Assembly (NCBI GenBank): GCA_945870425.1
Contig: CAMBSD010000001.1
Location: 248,001 to 312,000 of the forward strand
Direction of reading: 5' to 3'
Source: Chitinophaga pinensis
Lineage (GTDB): Bacteria > Bacteroidota > Bacteroidia > UKL13-3
Length of the DNA stretch: 64,000 nucleotides
The translations under genes and the position numbers were made by a program. Under the pieces are notes generated by a model. The model was not told the DNA's origin and made no database searches. It worked only from the letters and a program-made list of their open reading frames with translations. Below, one piece after another: positions 57,076 through 64,000 of this stretch. The first letter of the stretch is position 1. Every line of letters starts with the position of its first letter.

Positions 57076-58734
57076 TTATTTCTTAGCCACAGGCTTCAAA
57101 ATACTTTCGTATTTATTTTTATCTGCCAATACTTTTAGCGCTTCAAGAATATCTTCATCATGGTCGAAAGCAGCTTCGTAATGGGCTTTTTGGAAGTAGT
57201 AACGTTTAGCTATTTCTTCTTCAAGCAATAATTTTATCTCTTCTTTGTTTTTCTCTATATCAGCTTTTTTATCATGTTGCAGTTCTTTTTTCATGCTTTC
57301 ATATTGTAACTTCACTGCATCAAAATACTTTTCTTCTTCGGCTTTCTTTTTAAACTCATCTAATGACTTCTCAGTAGATGTAGTATAGCCATAGTCTTTG
57401 TCGGTAATAAACTTTTTAAAATCTTCAAAGTCTGCTTCGCTTATTTTAAAATCTTTTGCGGCTGCAATGCTTGCGTTTTTGTAACGATATTGGGTAGCAA
57501 AATCAAATACCAAAAGTTTGCTCATCAGGCTTTGCGCTATTTGAGAATAGTTTTTTGTAGACACTGCAATGTCTGGATCAACCCCACCACCATCATACAC
57601 TTTTCTGCCGTTTTTGGTTTTAAATTCTTTCTTTAAACTATCTGGCATATTGCCCACACTTCCATCTTCGTTGCGGTGGCTGTAGTCCAATGCTTGAATA
57701 CATCTTCCAGAAGGAACATAATATTTTGCAGTAGTAATTTTCACTTGTGCATTGTAATTTAATGGGCGTGTAGATTGCACCAAGCCTTTGCCAAAAGTTT
57801 TTTGACCTACCACCACTGCGCGGTCTAAGTCTTGCAAGGCACCACTTACAATCTCACTTGCCGATGCTGAACCACGGCTAGTAAGAACCACCACTGGCAA
57901 TTCCAAATCTACAGGTTGGTTAAGGGTTCTGTATGTTTTATCCCACTCACTCACTTTGCCTTTGGTGCTTACCACTTCTTGGCCAATGGGTATAAAAACA
58001 TTCACAATATTAATGGCCTCATGAAGCAATCCACCTGGGTTGCCGCGCACATCTAATATCACATTTTTGATACCAGAATTTTTCTTTAATGCTACCAAAG
58101 CATCTGCCACTTCTTTACCTGCATTGTTGGTAAACTGAGCCAATTTGATATAACCTGTTTCGTTGTTTATCATGCCATAGTAAGGCACATTTTTCATCTT
58201 TATCTCTTCACGGGTAAGGTTCTTTTCAAGGTCTTTGCCATCTCTTCTAATCATTATTTTCACCTTTGTGCCAGGTTGTCCTTTTAGCATTTTGCTTACA
58301 TCACCAGAGTTCTTTCCCTTGGTTGATTTGCCTTCAATTTCAACAATTAAATCCCCTGCCATCAAGCCTTCTTTTTGTGCAGGGTAGCCTTCATAAGGAT
58401 CGGTAATCATTACGTAATCACCCTTGATACCTATCATAGCGCCCACTCCACCGTATTGTCCAGTCATTTGCACCCTGAAATCTTCAGCCTCTGCTTCACT
58501 GATATAATTGGTATAGGGGTCAAGCTGATTTAGCATTTCATCAATGGCTTTTTTAGTCAGTTTACCCGCATCAATATCATCAACGTAATAGGTGTTTATC
58601 TCACGAAAAACAGAAGCAAACAAGTCGAGGTTTTTAGATATTTCAAAATAGGCTTCTCCTCCTTTGAAAGAGACTAAACCAATTATCAATATTGAACTGA
58701 TTGCGATTATTCTTTTTACCTTGCTTTGCATCAT
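57076..58734 (-). CDS. S41 C-terminal processing peptidase
   Basis: 552 residues from the ATG at 58734 (the GTG at 58752 is less likely). One N-terminal membrane/signal segment, a PDZ domain (about 85-165), and the S41 protease core: catalytic Ser in TSRGSASASEIVSG (near residue 290) and Lys in GQKTFGKGLVQS. C-terminal domain is helix-rich with Lys/Glu, longer than E. coli Prc in this part. A Ctp/Prc-like tail-specific protease of the periplasm. Confidence 0.92.
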   Translation of the reverse strand: MMQSKVKRIIAISSILIIGLVSFKGGEAYFEISKNLDLFASVFREINTYYVDDIDAGKLTKKAIDEMLNQLDPYTNYISEAEAEDFRVQMTGQYGGVGAMIGIKGDYVMITDPYEGYPAQKEGLMAGDLIVEIEGKSTKGKNSGDVSKMLKGQPGTKVKIMIRRDGKDLEKNLTREEIKMKNVPYYGMINNETGYIKLAQFTNNAGKEVADALVALKKNSGIKNVILDVRGNPGGLLHEAINIVNVFIPIGQEVVSTKGKVSEWDKTYRTLNQPVDLELPVVVLTSRGSASASEIVSGALQDLDRAVVVGQKTFGKGLVQSTRPLNYNAQVKITTAKYYVPSGRCIQALDYSHRNEDGSVGNMPDSLKKEFKTKNGRKVYDGGGVDPDIAVSTKNYSQIAQSLMSKLLVFDFATQYRYKNASIAAAKDFKISEADFEDFKKFITDKDYGYTTSTEKSLDEFKKKAEEEKYFDAVKLQYESMKKELQHDKKADIEKNKEEIKLLLEEEIAKRYYFQKAHYEAAFDHDEDILEALKVLADKNKYESILKPVAKK

Positions 58735-58841
58735 ACTTGATTTATTGTACACAAACCTATCAAAAAGAAAAGATATTTTGTTGCCGTTTGCGTAAAATTG
58801 GTGTCTTATCTTATTTTTGACTTCCTATAGAACGTTGAATC

Positions 58842-59246
58842 ATGAAAAAAATTATTGTTATAGCCCTTGTTTGCCTAGCTGCTTGTAGCAAACCTGTTTC
58901 GCCACTTCAAAAAGAAATTAACGACTTTGAGCACATCGTAGATTCTTTCCTTCAGGTGAATCAAGATTTCAGAGAAAGCTATGATACAGTTTATCAAGAA
59001 AGACCTATAGATCCAACAGATCCAGATTTGTATACCATTGATACAACTGTGTATGGTCCAGAAAATAAAAAATCTATATTTTATAATATGACAGAAGGAG
59101 GTCACCCTTTTAGTGATGCTTTCAGACATACTTATAATTACCGAACAGAATTATTAGACAGCTTGATGAGCCAAATGAGCGACAAACAAAGAACCGAATA
59201 CTTGGTGATGAAGAACAAGTTGCAGATGTTGATGCCGAAGTACTAG
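58842..59246 (+). CDS. Hypothetical lipoprotein
   Basis: 134 residues; MKKIIVIALVCLAACSK is a classic lipobox (LAAC). The mature protein is acidic, with a region of Asp/Pro repeats (PIDPTDPDLYTIDTTVY) and a helical C-terminus; no family recognised. It is divergent from ctpA, which is 107 bp away. Confidence 0.7.
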   Translation: MKKIIVIALVCLAACSKPVSPLQKEINDFEHIVDSFLQVNQDFRESYDTVYQERPIDPTDPDLYTIDTTVYGPENKKSIFYNMTEGGHPFSDAFRHTYNYRTELLDSLMSQMSDKQRTEYLVMKNKLQMLMPKY

Positions 59247-59299
59247 TTGGTCCTAAGTTGATGGTGCAATGTAAATTGTGCACTTTGCTAGGTTGTATA

Positions 59300-59504
59300 A
59301 TTTATGCGTATTGGGGTTGAAATGTAAATCCATTTGCCTGCCCGATCTTGTGTCATATGACCAACATCTTTGCTAGTCGGGATTTGAAATCATTGGTGTT
59401 CGAAACTTCAAAATTTGCTTACCTTGAAGGGGTAAAATAATTTTAGCCGTAGGTTTCACCTACGGCATAATGGAAAAAGAAAAGCAGAACCCCGAAGGGG
59501 GTTC
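59300..59504. repeat. Interspersed repeat island with two hairpins
   Basis: GCCGTAGGT-TTC-ACCTACGGC (59446-59466) and GAACCCC/GGGGTTC (59487-59504) hairpins, preceded by TGCCCGATCTTGTG and CTAGTCGGGATT segments. Read on the minus strand, TACCCCTTC, CCGTAGGTGAAACCTACGG and TCCCGACTAGC follow in order, which is the order of a repeat that recurs in Bacteroidota intergenic DNA (recalled, not searched). No ORF. Confidence 0.5.
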
Positions 59505-59516
59505 AACATCAACGAC

Positions 59517-59879
59517 CTAAGCCTCTTTTCTTTTCACCAACATATACAGATCGTTTTCTAATGGTAAGTAGCCATACTCATAGCAAAACATATAATTAGC
59601 TCCCGCCTTGGTGGTGTATATATGGGTATGATAATTAAAATTAAATCCTCTGTCTTGTAGCTTCTTTAAACTCACAGTGGTTTTGCCTTCATTGGCAGGT
59701 GTTAACTCTTCAATAATTCTACGGTTCTTACGCAAAATATTATTGATGTTTTTCATCAAGGCTGATGAATCACTATTGAGTTTGTTGTTGTAAGCGCTGC
59801 GACAGGCATCATCACAAAATTTTTTATCTGCACGGCCTTTAATTACTTCGCCACATTCGGTACATATTTTTGCTTCCAT
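59517..59879 (-). CDS. Zinc-ribbon protein of unknown function
   Basis: 120 residues. The N-terminus carries a C-x2-C pair at 6/9 and KFCDDACRSAYNNK (Cys22, Cys26), a FYVE/TRASH-like zinc ribbon as in DUF2116 proteins; the C-terminal half (residues 60-120) is beta-rich and ends in LYMLVKRKEA. Small soluble, no signal. Its ATG lies 2 bp after the stop of the upstream 134-residue gene, so the two are an operon. Confidence 0.68.
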   Translation of the reverse strand: MEAKICTECGEVIKGRADKKFCDDACRSAYNNKLNSDSSALMKNINNILRKNRRIIEELTPANEGKTTVSLKKLQDRGFNFNYHTHIYTTKAGANYMFCYEYGYLPLENDLYMLVKRKEA

Positions 59880-59881
59880 GT

Positions 59882-60286
59882 CTAATTATTTTTTTTTCCT
59901 ACTTTGTCATAAGGTCTTGCTCTAAGCGCACTCCAAGTATCATCAATGGCCACTTGTGTCACTGCTTCTTGTTCAATTAATTCAAGGGCTTTCCAAACGG
60001 TTTCTCTTTTGATATCACTCTTAATCTTACCTGTCCCTTTTGGATAACTTGCCCAAAATACACCATCATACTTGCCTGCTTCACCTACACTTTTTACAAG
60101 TTCTTCTAAAGTTGATTGTTTATCTGCAAATACGTGCACATAATCATAGGCACCCAAATTCTTTTTTAAAGGCTTAGTATCATAAGAAATACCATCAAAA
60201 ATGGGTACTAAAGAATCAGGAAGATTCACTAAAAGCGTTTTTCCTACGCTATCTAACCTAAGTTTTTTGATAATGTCGTTTTGCAT
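59882..60286 (-). CDS. Conserved hypothetical protein
   Basis: 134 residues. SKDVGKTLL-like N-terminus, then LVNLPDSLVPIFDGI, DGVFWASYPKGTGKIKSDI and a tail VAIDDTWSALRARPYDKVGKK. A weak resemblance to DUF3052 proteins is suspected only. Soluble. A palindrome CCGTTTGCAAACGG lies about 42 bp before the start. Confidence 0.55.
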   Translation of the reverse strand: MQNDIIKKLRLDSVGKTLLVNLPDSLVPIFDGISYDTKPLKKNLGAYDYVHVFADKQSTLEELVKSVGEAGKYDGVFWASYPKGTGKIKSDIKRETVWKALELIEQEAVTQVAIDDTWSALRARPYDKVGKKNN

Positions 60287-60326
60287 CTCAGTTAGTTAAT
60301 TTTCAGTGCAATATAGTAAAAATATT

Positions 60327-60342
60327 TCCGTTTGCAAACGGA
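60327..60342. promoter_or_regulatory. Perfect palindrome between two divergent genes
   Basis: TCCGTTTGCAAACGGA, a 16-bp perfect palindrome, 41 bp before the 59882-60286 gene and 146 bp before ssb. It could be an operator; perfect 16-mers of this kind occur about once per 64 kb by chance. Confidence 0.3.
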
Positions 60343-60487
60343 TTTAATCGGATAAACCCGTAAGTAAATGGATAAAATACGAATCGGGTTTGGGGGCCAC
60401 CACATCTTTGCATCGTCAAATCAACGGAATGGTTGGTAGCTGACAACAAGTTAAACATTTTATTAATTATTTAAACACAAAACACGT

Positions 60488-60829
60488 ATGAACAATTTAA
60501 AAAACAGCGTTCGCCTTATTGGCAACTTAGGCATGAATCCAGAAGTAAAAGAAACTACCAATGGAAAAAAATTAGCAAAATTCTCAATAGCTACAAACGA
60601 TAGCTACCGTGACGAAAAAGGTAAAGAAGTGAAAGAAACCCAATGGCACAACCTCGTGGTGTGGGGCAAGCAAGCCGAAATAGTTGAAAAATACTTAAAG
60701 AAAGGCAGCGAAGTAGCCATTGAAGGCAAATTAAGCACCCGCAACTACACCGACAAAGAAGGCGTAAAGCGCTATGTTACCGAAATAGTGGTTACCGAAT
60801 TTTTGATGCTAGGAGCCAAAACAGCTTAG
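60488..60829 (+). CDS. ssb: Single-stranded DNA-binding protein, short form
   Basis: 113 residues with the OB-fold sequence of SSB (KNSVRLIGNLGMNPEVKET, EKGKEVKETQWHNLVVWGKQAEIVEKYLKKGSEVAIEGKL). It ends ...VVTEFLMLGAKTA with no Gly/Pro-rich linker and no acidic DDDIPF-type tail. This is therefore a tail-less paralogue; the usual long SSB is expected elsewhere. A terminator follows at 60852. Confidence 0.92.
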   Translation: MNNLKNSVRLIGNLGMNPEVKETTNGKKLAKFSIATNDSYRDEKGKEVKETQWHNLVVWGKQAEIVEKYLKKGSEVAIEGKLSTRNYTDKEGVKRYVTEIVVTEFLMLGAKTA

Positions 60830-60851
60830 TATTTCATTTGATTGATTGCAC

Positions 60852-60889
60852 AAAAGCATCTTGTCCGAAATGGCAAGGTGCTTTTTGTG
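60852..60889 (+). terminator. Rho-independent terminator after ssb
   Basis: AAAAGCATCTTG/CAAGGTGCTTTT 12-bp stem (one wobble), then a T-rich run, 22 bp past the stop. Confidence 0.82.
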
Positions 60890-61040
60890 TTTTAACTAAG
60901 TTAATGTATCATTAAATACCAAACCTTATTGGGCGAATGTTTATTGGCCCTTACGATGCCAAATGTACTATCCTGCTTCTCTCCCATTAGTTAAAAATCA
61001 CGTTTTGAAAATCCCTTTAGTATGATAGTTTTGTGAATTG

Positions 61041-61098
61041 GTTGTTAGTTGATAGCTTTCACAAATCTTCCTTCAACTGTAAACCGTCAACTATCAAA
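61041..61098. repeat. Bacteroidota-type intergenic minisatellite-like repeat
   Basis: TTGATAG (61050-61056) and CTATCAA arms plus CAACTGTAAACCGTCAACTA resemble the GTTGACAGT/CAACTGTCAACTG repeat runs common between genes in this phylum. It lies just upstream of the carboxylase gene and could shape its leader. Confidence 0.35.
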
Positions 61099-61103
61099 AA
61101 AAT

Positions 61104-62723
61104 ATGCAAGAATTAGTATCAGAACTTAACACGCGTTTAGAAAAAATTTATTTAGGTGGTGGCAAAAAAGCTGCTGATAAGCAAAAAGAAAAAGGGAAAA
61201 TGTTGGCCCGCGAAAGGGTTGATTATCTTTTAGACAAAGATAAACCACAGATAGAAATAGCAGCTTTGGCGGGTTACGAAATGTATGCAGAGCATGGTGG
61301 TTGCCCAAGTGGGGGCGTTGTGGTGGTGATGGGTTTTGTGAGTGGCAAGCAGTGCATCGTGGTAGCTAATGATGCTACTGTAAAAGCTGGTGCATGGTTT
61401 CCAATCACTGGTAAAAAGAATTTACGCGCACAAGAAATATCTATAGAAAACAAATTGCCTATCATATACCTTGTTGATAGCGCAGGGGTTTATTTGCCTA
61501 TGCAGGATGAAATCTTTCCTGACAAAGAACATTTCGGTAGAATTTTCCGCAACAATGCTGTGATGAGTAGCATGGGAATTACCCAAATTGCTGCTGTTAT
61601 GGGCAGTTGTGTAGCAGGTGGTGCTTACCTACCCATCATGAGTGATGAGGCCATGATTGTAGATAAAACAGGCTCCATTTTCTTAGCAGGTTCATACCTT
61701 GTGAAAGCTGCCATTGGTGAAGATGTTGACAATGAAACATTAGGCGGTGCAAGCACCCATTGCGAAATAAGTGGTGTGACGGATTATAAATTTGAAAACG
61801 ATGCGGCTTGTTTGGATAGAATTAAGCGCATCATGGATAAGATAGGCGATTTTGACAAAGCGGGTTTCAATCGTGCTGCGCCTGTTGCTCCTGCTAAAAG
61901 CATGGACAATGTGTATGAAGCTGTGGCTAATTTTGCCAAGCCTTTTGATGTGATGGAGATTATTGAAAGATTAGTGGATGCTGATAGTTTCGACCCTTAT
62001 AAAGAATTATACGGAAAAACCATTACATGCGGATATGCCCGCGTAGATGGTTGGGCAGTGGGCATAGTAGCCAATAACCGCCAAGTGGTGAAAGCTAAAA
62101 AACCTAAACAAAGCGCATCAGATAATCCCATAGAAATGCAAATAGGTGGTGTGATATACAGTGATAGCGCTGACAAAGCAGCTCACTTTATTATGAATTG
62201 CAACCAAAAGAAAATCCCTTTGGTGTTCTTACAAGATGTTACAGGATTCATGGTAGGTAGTAGAAGTGAGCATGGCGGCATTATTAAAGATGGTGCTAAA
62301 TTGGTGAATGCCCAAGCAAACTCTGTTGTACCTAAATTCACCATCATAACAGGCAACAGCTATGGTGCGGGTAATTATGCCATGTGTGGCAAAGCCTATG
62401 ATCCTCGTTTAATTGCTGCCTGGCCAAATGCCAATATCGCTGTTATGGGTGGTGCACAAGCTGCCAAAGTTTTATTACAAATTGAAGAAGCAAGCTTAAA
62501 AGCAAAAGGTGAGGTAATTACAGAAGAAAAGAAAGCGGATTTGCTTAAAACCATCACAGATAGATATACCAAACAAACTTCGCCATACTATGCAGCAGCG
62601 CGTCTATGGGTAGATGCCATTATCAATCCAACGGATACGCGCAAATGGATAAGCATGGGTATTGAAGCCGCTAATCATGCGCCTATTACCAAAGAGTTTA
62701 GACCGGGTGTGATAAGGGCTTAG
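61104..62723 (+). CDS. Acyl-CoA carboxylase beta subunit
   Basis: Biotin-dependent carboxyltransferase; 539 residues with the two crotonase-fold halves (GGCPSGGVVVVMGFV, VDSAGVYLPMQDE, NSYGAGNYAMCGKAYDPRL, WPNANIAVMGGAQAAKVLL). The length fits the methylcrotonyl-/propionyl-CoA carboxylase beta chain; which substrate is not certain. Biotin-carboxylase/BCCP subunits are not here. A propionyl role would feed methylmalonyl-CoA to the B12 mutase. No SD site is clear. Confidence 0.88.
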   Translation: MQELVSELNTRLEKIYLGGGKKAADKQKEKGKMLARERVDYLLDKDKPQIEIAALAGYEMYAEHGGCPSGGVVVVMGFVSGKQCIVVANDATVKAGAWFPITGKKNLRAQEISIENKLPIIYLVDSAGVYLPMQDEIFPDKEHFGRIFRNNAVMSSMGITQIAAVMGSCVAGGAYLPIMSDEAMIVDKTGSIFLAGSYLVKAAIGEDVDNETLGGASTHCEISGVTDYKFENDAACLDRIKRIMDKIGDFDKAGFNRAAPVAPAKSMDNVYEAVANFAKPFDVMEIIERLVDADSFDPYKELYGKTITCGYARVDGWAVGIVANNRQVVKAKKPKQSASDNPIEMQIGGVIYSDSADKAAHFIMNCNQKKIPLVFLQDVTGFMVGSRSEHGGIIKDGAKLVNAQANSVVPKFTIITGNSYGAGNYAMCGKAYDPRLIAAWPNANIAVMGGAQAAKVLLQIEEASLKAKGEVITEEKKADLLKTITDRYTKQTSPYYAAARLWVDAIINPTDTRKWISMGIEAANHAPITKEFRPGVIRA

Positions 62724-62911
62724 TTCCCAGAAAATGATTTTGTTGTTAGCATAGTTTGGTAAGCCCTTAGACGAATTTTTGAATGCAGACTCTTATCATT
62801 ACTCTGCATCGCCTGAAATAGATGTATAAGAATAAACAATTGACTGGAATTTATATGGTGGAAAAATCTTTGAGAAAAATATTGTTGTAGCCGATTCCAA
62901 TTCTATTAAAG

Positions 62912-62938
62912 CCTTTCAGTTTTCTGAAAGGTTTTTTT
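62912..62938 (+). terminator. Rho-independent terminator
   Basis: CCTTTCAG-TTTT-CTGAAAGG perfect 8-bp stem then TTTTTTT. It lies 189 bp past the carboxylase stop, so a further short transcript could end here. Confidence 0.8.
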
Positions 62939-63042
62939 ATTTGATATTCTTTTATATCTATTTAATTTAGCATAGACTTAACAGCTGATCTTGAATGTTT
63001 AGAGGTTAAATTCTTGAATGCATATTTCACTTAGTTTAATGT

Positions 63043-63078
63043 AAAAGCTTATCAATTTGGGTAAGCTTTTTGCTTTTT
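63043..63078. terminator. Bidirectional terminator-like hairpin
   Basis: AAAAGCTTA/TAAGCTTTT perfect 9-bp stem, flanked by a T-run on the right. It may also end the minus-strand helicase transcript 150 bp after its stop. Confidence 0.6.
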
Positions 63079-63227
63079 ATTGGTTTGGATTTTTTACATT
63101 TTGATATCAATATTGGTTTGGATTTCTCTCATAAAACAATATATTTACCTGTAAATAAATAATTTGCGCATTGTCAAAATTCTACCAATTTATGCGACTA
63201 AAAACTTAGCTGATAATTTGAACTAAC

Positions 63228-64000
63228 CTACATCACATCAATGCCTAATTTCTTTACCCTTGACCAAATGGCTCCTTTGGTGCGGTTAAATTGAAGTGAT
63301 AAATCCGACATGCTCATGCCCTTTTGGTATAACCTTTTTAGCAAATCATCTTGCTCTTTGGTCCAAGGTTGGTTGGCCTCTTTGGGTTTATTTGTGGTTG
63401 ATTTTGGATTAGGTATATCCTTGTAATTGCGGTATTCATCTTTATCATAAATAACAACCCTACGTTGGGGTTGTTTGCTTATTATCTTGCCTGATTGACT
63501 ATTTGATTTTTCGGGTTTTTTCCTTTCAATCACTTGAATTTCGGGACTGTGTTCAAATGCTTTTGGTAATAAATCTTGATGAATTTTGAGTATGTTTTTA
63601 GTACGAGTTACAGCTACATACAAAAGGTTTACCTCTTCATTTAGTTTAGGAATGTTTATCTCCATTCCATCATCAGTTTGCTTTTTGTCTTTTAGTTTTT
63701 CAAGCTTGTCTTCTGTTATAAAATCATTCACCAATTCAATGCTATCATACTCCATGCCTTTACACCTATGAACGGTTGAGAAGATAATCTCTGCTTTGTG
63801 CTTGTTAGCATTTTCAACATGTTTGCTCTTTATGGTTTTGATGATATCATAAATTTCGTTTTCATATTCTTTCACCATTTCCACCATCATACCCAATTGC
63901 TTGTCTTCCGTTTTGTCAATATAATCTTCAAGCTCATCCATGTTTCGCATTTCTTTAATCATGGGGTCCTTAATCATATTGCGTTTGTTGTTATATAAAT
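63228..64000 (-). CDS. UvrD-like helicase, 3' part, with C-terminal SANT/HTH-like domain
   Basis: The frame is open to the window edge; the internal ATG at 63977 is preceded by in-frame LYNNKRN codons, so the gene continues beyond 64000. The visible helicase 2A part has STVHRCKGMEYDSIELVND (motif V/IV type) and NLLYVAVTRTKNIL (motif VI), the SF1A signature. After a charged linker (residues about 150-200 of the visible part) the last 50 residues (WTKEQDDLLKRLYQKGMSMSDLS, then GAIWSRVKKLGIDVM) form a SANT/Myb-like HTH of the type found at the end of some Bacteroidota helicases. Motifs I-III are not in this window. Confidence 0.85.
   Translation of the reverse strand, partial: LYNNKRNMIKDPMIKEMRNMDELEDYIDKTEDKQLGMMVEMVKEYENEIYDIIKTIKSKHVENANKHKAEIIFSTVHRCKGMEYDSIELVNDFITEDKLEKLKDKKQTDDGMEINIPKLNEEVNLLYVAVTRTKNILKIHQDLLPKAFEHSPEIQVIERKKPEKSNSQSGKIISKQPQRRVVIYDKDEYRNYKDIPNPKSTTNKPKEANQPWTKEQDDLLKRLYQKGMSMSDLSLQFNRTKGAIWSRVKKLGIDVM

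Larger units (their letters stand above)
62724..63227. other. Gene-free intergenic region
   Basis: 504 bp between the carboxylase gene and the UvrD-like gene. It contains the terminator at 62912 and a second hairpin at 63043-63070. The first 170 bp have short open frames but none that I could support as a gene. AT-rich, no promoter identified. Confidence 0.6.

Noticed and set aside
62724-62910. Possible short gene after the carboxylase
   Set aside because: Small open frames are broken and show no signal peptide, motif or codon bias; nothing supports translation.
1-64000. tRNA, rRNA, CRISPR or prophage
   Set aside because: No cloverleaf arms with TTC-type loops, no rRNA motifs and no regularly spaced direct repeats were seen by reading; a tRNA scan would decide.

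Overview
The window looks like ordinary chromosome from a member of the Bacteroidota (low GC, probably a Chitinophagales/Sphingobacteriia-like lineage; the order is inferred). The signs are two C-terminal type IX secretion (T9SS) sorting domains with a YPNP motif, further secreted proteins of the same kind, promoter-like TTG/TAnnTTTG elements without clear Shine-Dalgarno sites, a Y_Y_Y/LuxR sensor-regulator, a bacterial GGGP-synthase homologue, and interspersed hairpin repeats that resemble those of this phylum. No tRNA, rRNA, CRISPR array, intact insertion sequence or prophage was seen.

Layout. 1-6000 (minus): the 5' part of ndk, then the cell-shape cluster transcribed mreB-mreC-mreD-mrdA-rodA. 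6200-19200: housekeeping genes (ppx/gppA, fabG, GGGPS-like, menE-like, DUF2795, sugar nucleotidyltransferase, glyA, spermidine-synthase-like, a cytochrome b5 domain protein, asd, SDR) and a 1136-residue secreted lamin-tail protein. 19360-22971: divergent cyanophycin synthetase and cyanophycinase, a nitrogen-storage pair. 23218-26124: tetR-paaA-paaB-paaC of the phenylacetyl-CoA epoxidase; paaD lies 24 kb away at 49244. 26274-29051: recR, a probable small lipoprotein, an outer-membrane barrel and a CCG-domain Fe-S protein.

29300-48730 is the accessory core. It holds a 1204-residue modular secreted carbohydrate-binding-type protein, a HipA-like kinase/DUF3037 pair, a 961-residue membrane-spanning sensor/LuxR regulator, and divergent from it a seven-gene operon: two outer-membrane barrels, two lipoproteins with carbohydrate-binding-like sandwiches, a GH3, a T9SS-exported GH16 and a clan GH-A glycosidase. 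This reads as a beta-glucan (laminarin-type) utilisation locus with no SusC/SusD pair. A tandem TGTAG-type direct repeat with an exact 14-bp period sits 131 bp before the modular secreted gene and 121 bp before the operon, so the two units are probably co-regulated by the sensor/LuxR protein. This is the best candidate for an undescribed system here.

48905-64000: the remnant of a TolC-like gene, paaD, inositol monophosphatase, a T9SS protein, gltX plus a B12-binding protein, a GNAT, class I aldolase, accD, ctpA, small conserved genes, a short ssb, an acyl-CoA carboxylase beta subunit, and the 3' part of a UvrD-like helicase carrying a C-terminal SANT/HTH-like domain. Intergenic repeats cluster at 13633-13738, 59300-59504 and 61041-61098.
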